From: Nothopassalora personata
Lineage: Eukaryota; Ascomycota; Dothideomycetes; Mycosphaerellales; Mycosphaerellaceae
NCBI GenBank assembly: GCA_033816765.1
Contig: CM066287.1
Coordinates: forward strand, 4,898,001-4,962,000
DNA length: 64,000 nt
Direction: 5' to 3'
Shown in pieces: positions 62,334 through 64,000 of the stretch. The first letter of the stretch is position 1. The number at the start of each line of letters is the position of its first letter. The position numbers and the translations under genes are program-made. The notes beneath the pieces were generated by a model. It did not search any database, had not been told where the DNA came from, and saw only the letters and a list, made by a program, of their open reading frames with translations.

Positions 62334-64000
62334 ATGATGCCGAGTTCCCTCCACTCGGGCCCTCCAGACAACACAGTATAGCATCGCGCATATCGCTACT
62401 GGACGAATCCCGCACGTCCACGCCGCCGATCCCACCAGGCTTCGAGGGCCAGCTTGCCAGCGAGAGTCGTCGCTCAACACCTACTGTGCCGCCAGGATTG
62501 ACAAGACCTAATGCCCTACCCGATCTCGAAGGCTCATCATCTCGTCCGACGTCTCGACCTTCAAGCCGAGCCAGCTTGCGCAGGACCGCCTCCCAGATAC
62601 TGCCTGCGCTTCCTTTGCGACCAGGAACACCAGCAAGGCCCACACTGTCACGCAAGCAGACCAGGGAAGAGGATGAGATCACAGTGCCGGAGGAAACGCC
62701 AACCAAACCATCCAGAAACGCATCATCGCACTTGAAGCAAGATTTTTTCGCCCAGGGCGCTGGAGCGGCCGAGCAGTCGCCTGAGTCAGTAAAGTCAACT
62801 ACTGACGAAGTCGAAGCTCGACCTGACGTTCCGGGTCATGTTTTCAGTACTCAGCCTGACGATGGCGATGCCGAAGCCATTGACGTTAGTGTAGTAGCGC
62901 CAGAGGCACCAACTGGCGTGCCTTCCGATGCGCAATCTGCATTTAAGCGCGAGGCTAAAGCCAAGGATGAGACCGCAAAGAAGGTCGAAAGCAGTGCCAT
63001 CGGTTCGTCGCAGCGCAAGCACCCAGGTAAACTGGATATCAAGGCAGCCGTCATGAAACAGGAGCAAGAGCCTCATGTCGCTTCATCAGACACTTCAATC
63101 GACGTCGGCACACCCGGTAGAGCATCACGTCCGGCTTCACAAACACCACCTGCCAAACTGCCGGAGAGTCCTAGTGTCGCATCACCGGCCATCAAGACCG
63201 TACCAAGGACTTTGAGGGTTGTACAGACTCCCAAAGCGGACACACCAACCCCGAAAGAGTTTCCTCTACCCTCCATCAAGAGCATAGCTGCTCACAAATT
63301 CCCATCACGGCAACCCAGTGTGGGATCAATCGACATGCCGGGAACTCCTTCCAGCGAGCATGTCTCGATCTCTGACAATGTGTCGCTGACTTCGACCTCT
63401 GTGTCTCGTGCCAACTCACCTCCACCCACGACCAGCAGAGTCGGCTCGGCACCAGTGAGAACGAAAACCAAGAGTCAAATGAAGAAGGAGCGCCAAGAGC
63501 GGGCCAAAGCTATGGAAGAAGAAGAAAAGGCCAAAGCTGGGGAAGCCGCGGATGGGGAGCCTGCCCAGGAAGCCATCATCAGCCGCAAGAAGAAGGCGAA
63601 GAAGGAGAAGGAGCCTCGTCCGTCAAAGTCGAAGGCAGCAGCAACCACCGCGGCTGCAGACTCTACGCCGACAGCCAGTCGACCTACATCACCTGGTAAG
63701 CCCGCTGCGGAAGCCTCGCCTGGTCCCGATACAACTTCGTCCACACCTAGGGAGGTGAAACCAACCACACCGACCCGATCAATGCCTGCACCGCCGCCGC
63801 CTATGCAACCTCCCTATCAGCCCTCACCGCCCCCGACACCAACCCTGACAGCCGCACAGCTCATCGCAGATATCAAAGCCGCAGCACCGGAGCTACAAAA
63901 GTCCGTGGAAAGTCTGTTCCGCGTAGCCAATAGTCACCACTTCAAGACTCCTCAGAACACTACACAGAAGGATCTGCTTGCGGGCTGGAAATCGGATTTC
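62334..64000 (+). CDS. Open exon running off the window, possibly the NOT4 C-terminal region
   Basis: From a good 3' splice signal (branch TGCTGAC, then CACAG, at about 62316-62333) the frame is open for 555 codons to the window edge. It starts DDAEFPPLGPSRQHS and is rich in Ser, Pro and Thr, with PPGFEGQL, PPGLTRPN, a charged helix KKERQERAKAMEEEEKAKAG and KKKAKKEKE, and finally a folded-looking LTAAQLIADIKAAAPELQ. The in-frame ATG at 62315 would also permit a separate gene. Its entry phase (two bases of a codon) fits the donor at 61417. Memory of fungal NOT4 proteins with a long C-terminus supports the link, but this is unproven. Confidence 0.65.

Overview
The window looks like a chromosome segment from a filamentous ascomycete, most likely a Dothideomycete. 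Evidence: short GT-AG introns of about 46-65 nt, single-copy eukaryotic genes (VPS25, the NDUFS3-type complex I subunit, NOT4, a RAX1-like RGS protein), and heavy repeat-induced point mutation (RIP). The species cannot be read from the sequence.

Region 1, about 1-26,300, is a nest of LTR retrotransposons. In most of it almost every CpA has become TpA (and TpG has become TpA) while CpG is kept, so former CAG and TGG codons read as TAG. In order the relics are: the 3' end of a chromodomain Gypsy element (A1, 436-1944); a second chromodomain Gypsy (B, 1945-6655) cut by an un-mutated solo LTR (5020-5335); a complete but dead Copia element (8273-13850); the 5' end of a minus-strand Gypsy (C, 13851-15296); and the 3' half of another A-type element (A2, 15297-18703, continuing at 25819-26011). 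Into the 3' LTR of A2 a fully intact, un-RIPed chromovirus (element A, 18704-25813) has inserted. It has two 484-bp LTRs that read as identical and a 5-bp target duplication. It encodes gag, pol with a C-terminal chromodomain, and an antisense ORF between pol and the 3' LTR.

The most interesting signal is in the 3' region of these A-type elements. All three copies carry an antisense ORF with a canonical Zn(II)2Cys6 cluster. In the two relics the cysteine spacing survives, with the lost cysteines changed to tyrosine exactly as RIP predicts. Both relics also carry, just downstream of the antisense ORF on the same strand, a tRNA-like sequence with recognisable A and B boxes, a 7-bp acceptor stem and a T arm. 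The intact element lacks it.

Region 2, about 26,300-64,000, is ordinary gene-rich sequence with one small RIP island (39,290-39,760). Left to right: a RAX1-like RGS membrane protein (-), a CTR copper transporter (-), a CorA-like protein without GMN (+), an ammonium transporter with GATA sites upstream (+), a glycine-zipper protein (-), a large disordered coiled-coil protein (-), a small secreted protein (+), a secreted alpha/beta hydrolase (-), a SUZ-domain protein (+), a small ORF with an apparent 14-nt interruption (+), a peroxisomal (SKL) alpha/beta hydrolase (-), a Baeyer-Villiger-type monooxygenase pseudogene with three frameshifts (+), a helix-turn-helix protein related to transposon integrases (-), VPS25 (+), an unknown nuclear-type protein (+), an F-box protein (+), an SDR dehydrogenase (-), the complex I 30-kDa subunit (-), NOT4 (+), and an open reading frame that runs off the right edge and may be a further exon of NOT4. 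Apart from the divergent hydrolase/monooxygenase pair and the divergent copper/CorA pair, the genes look like independent housekeeping and accessory loci.
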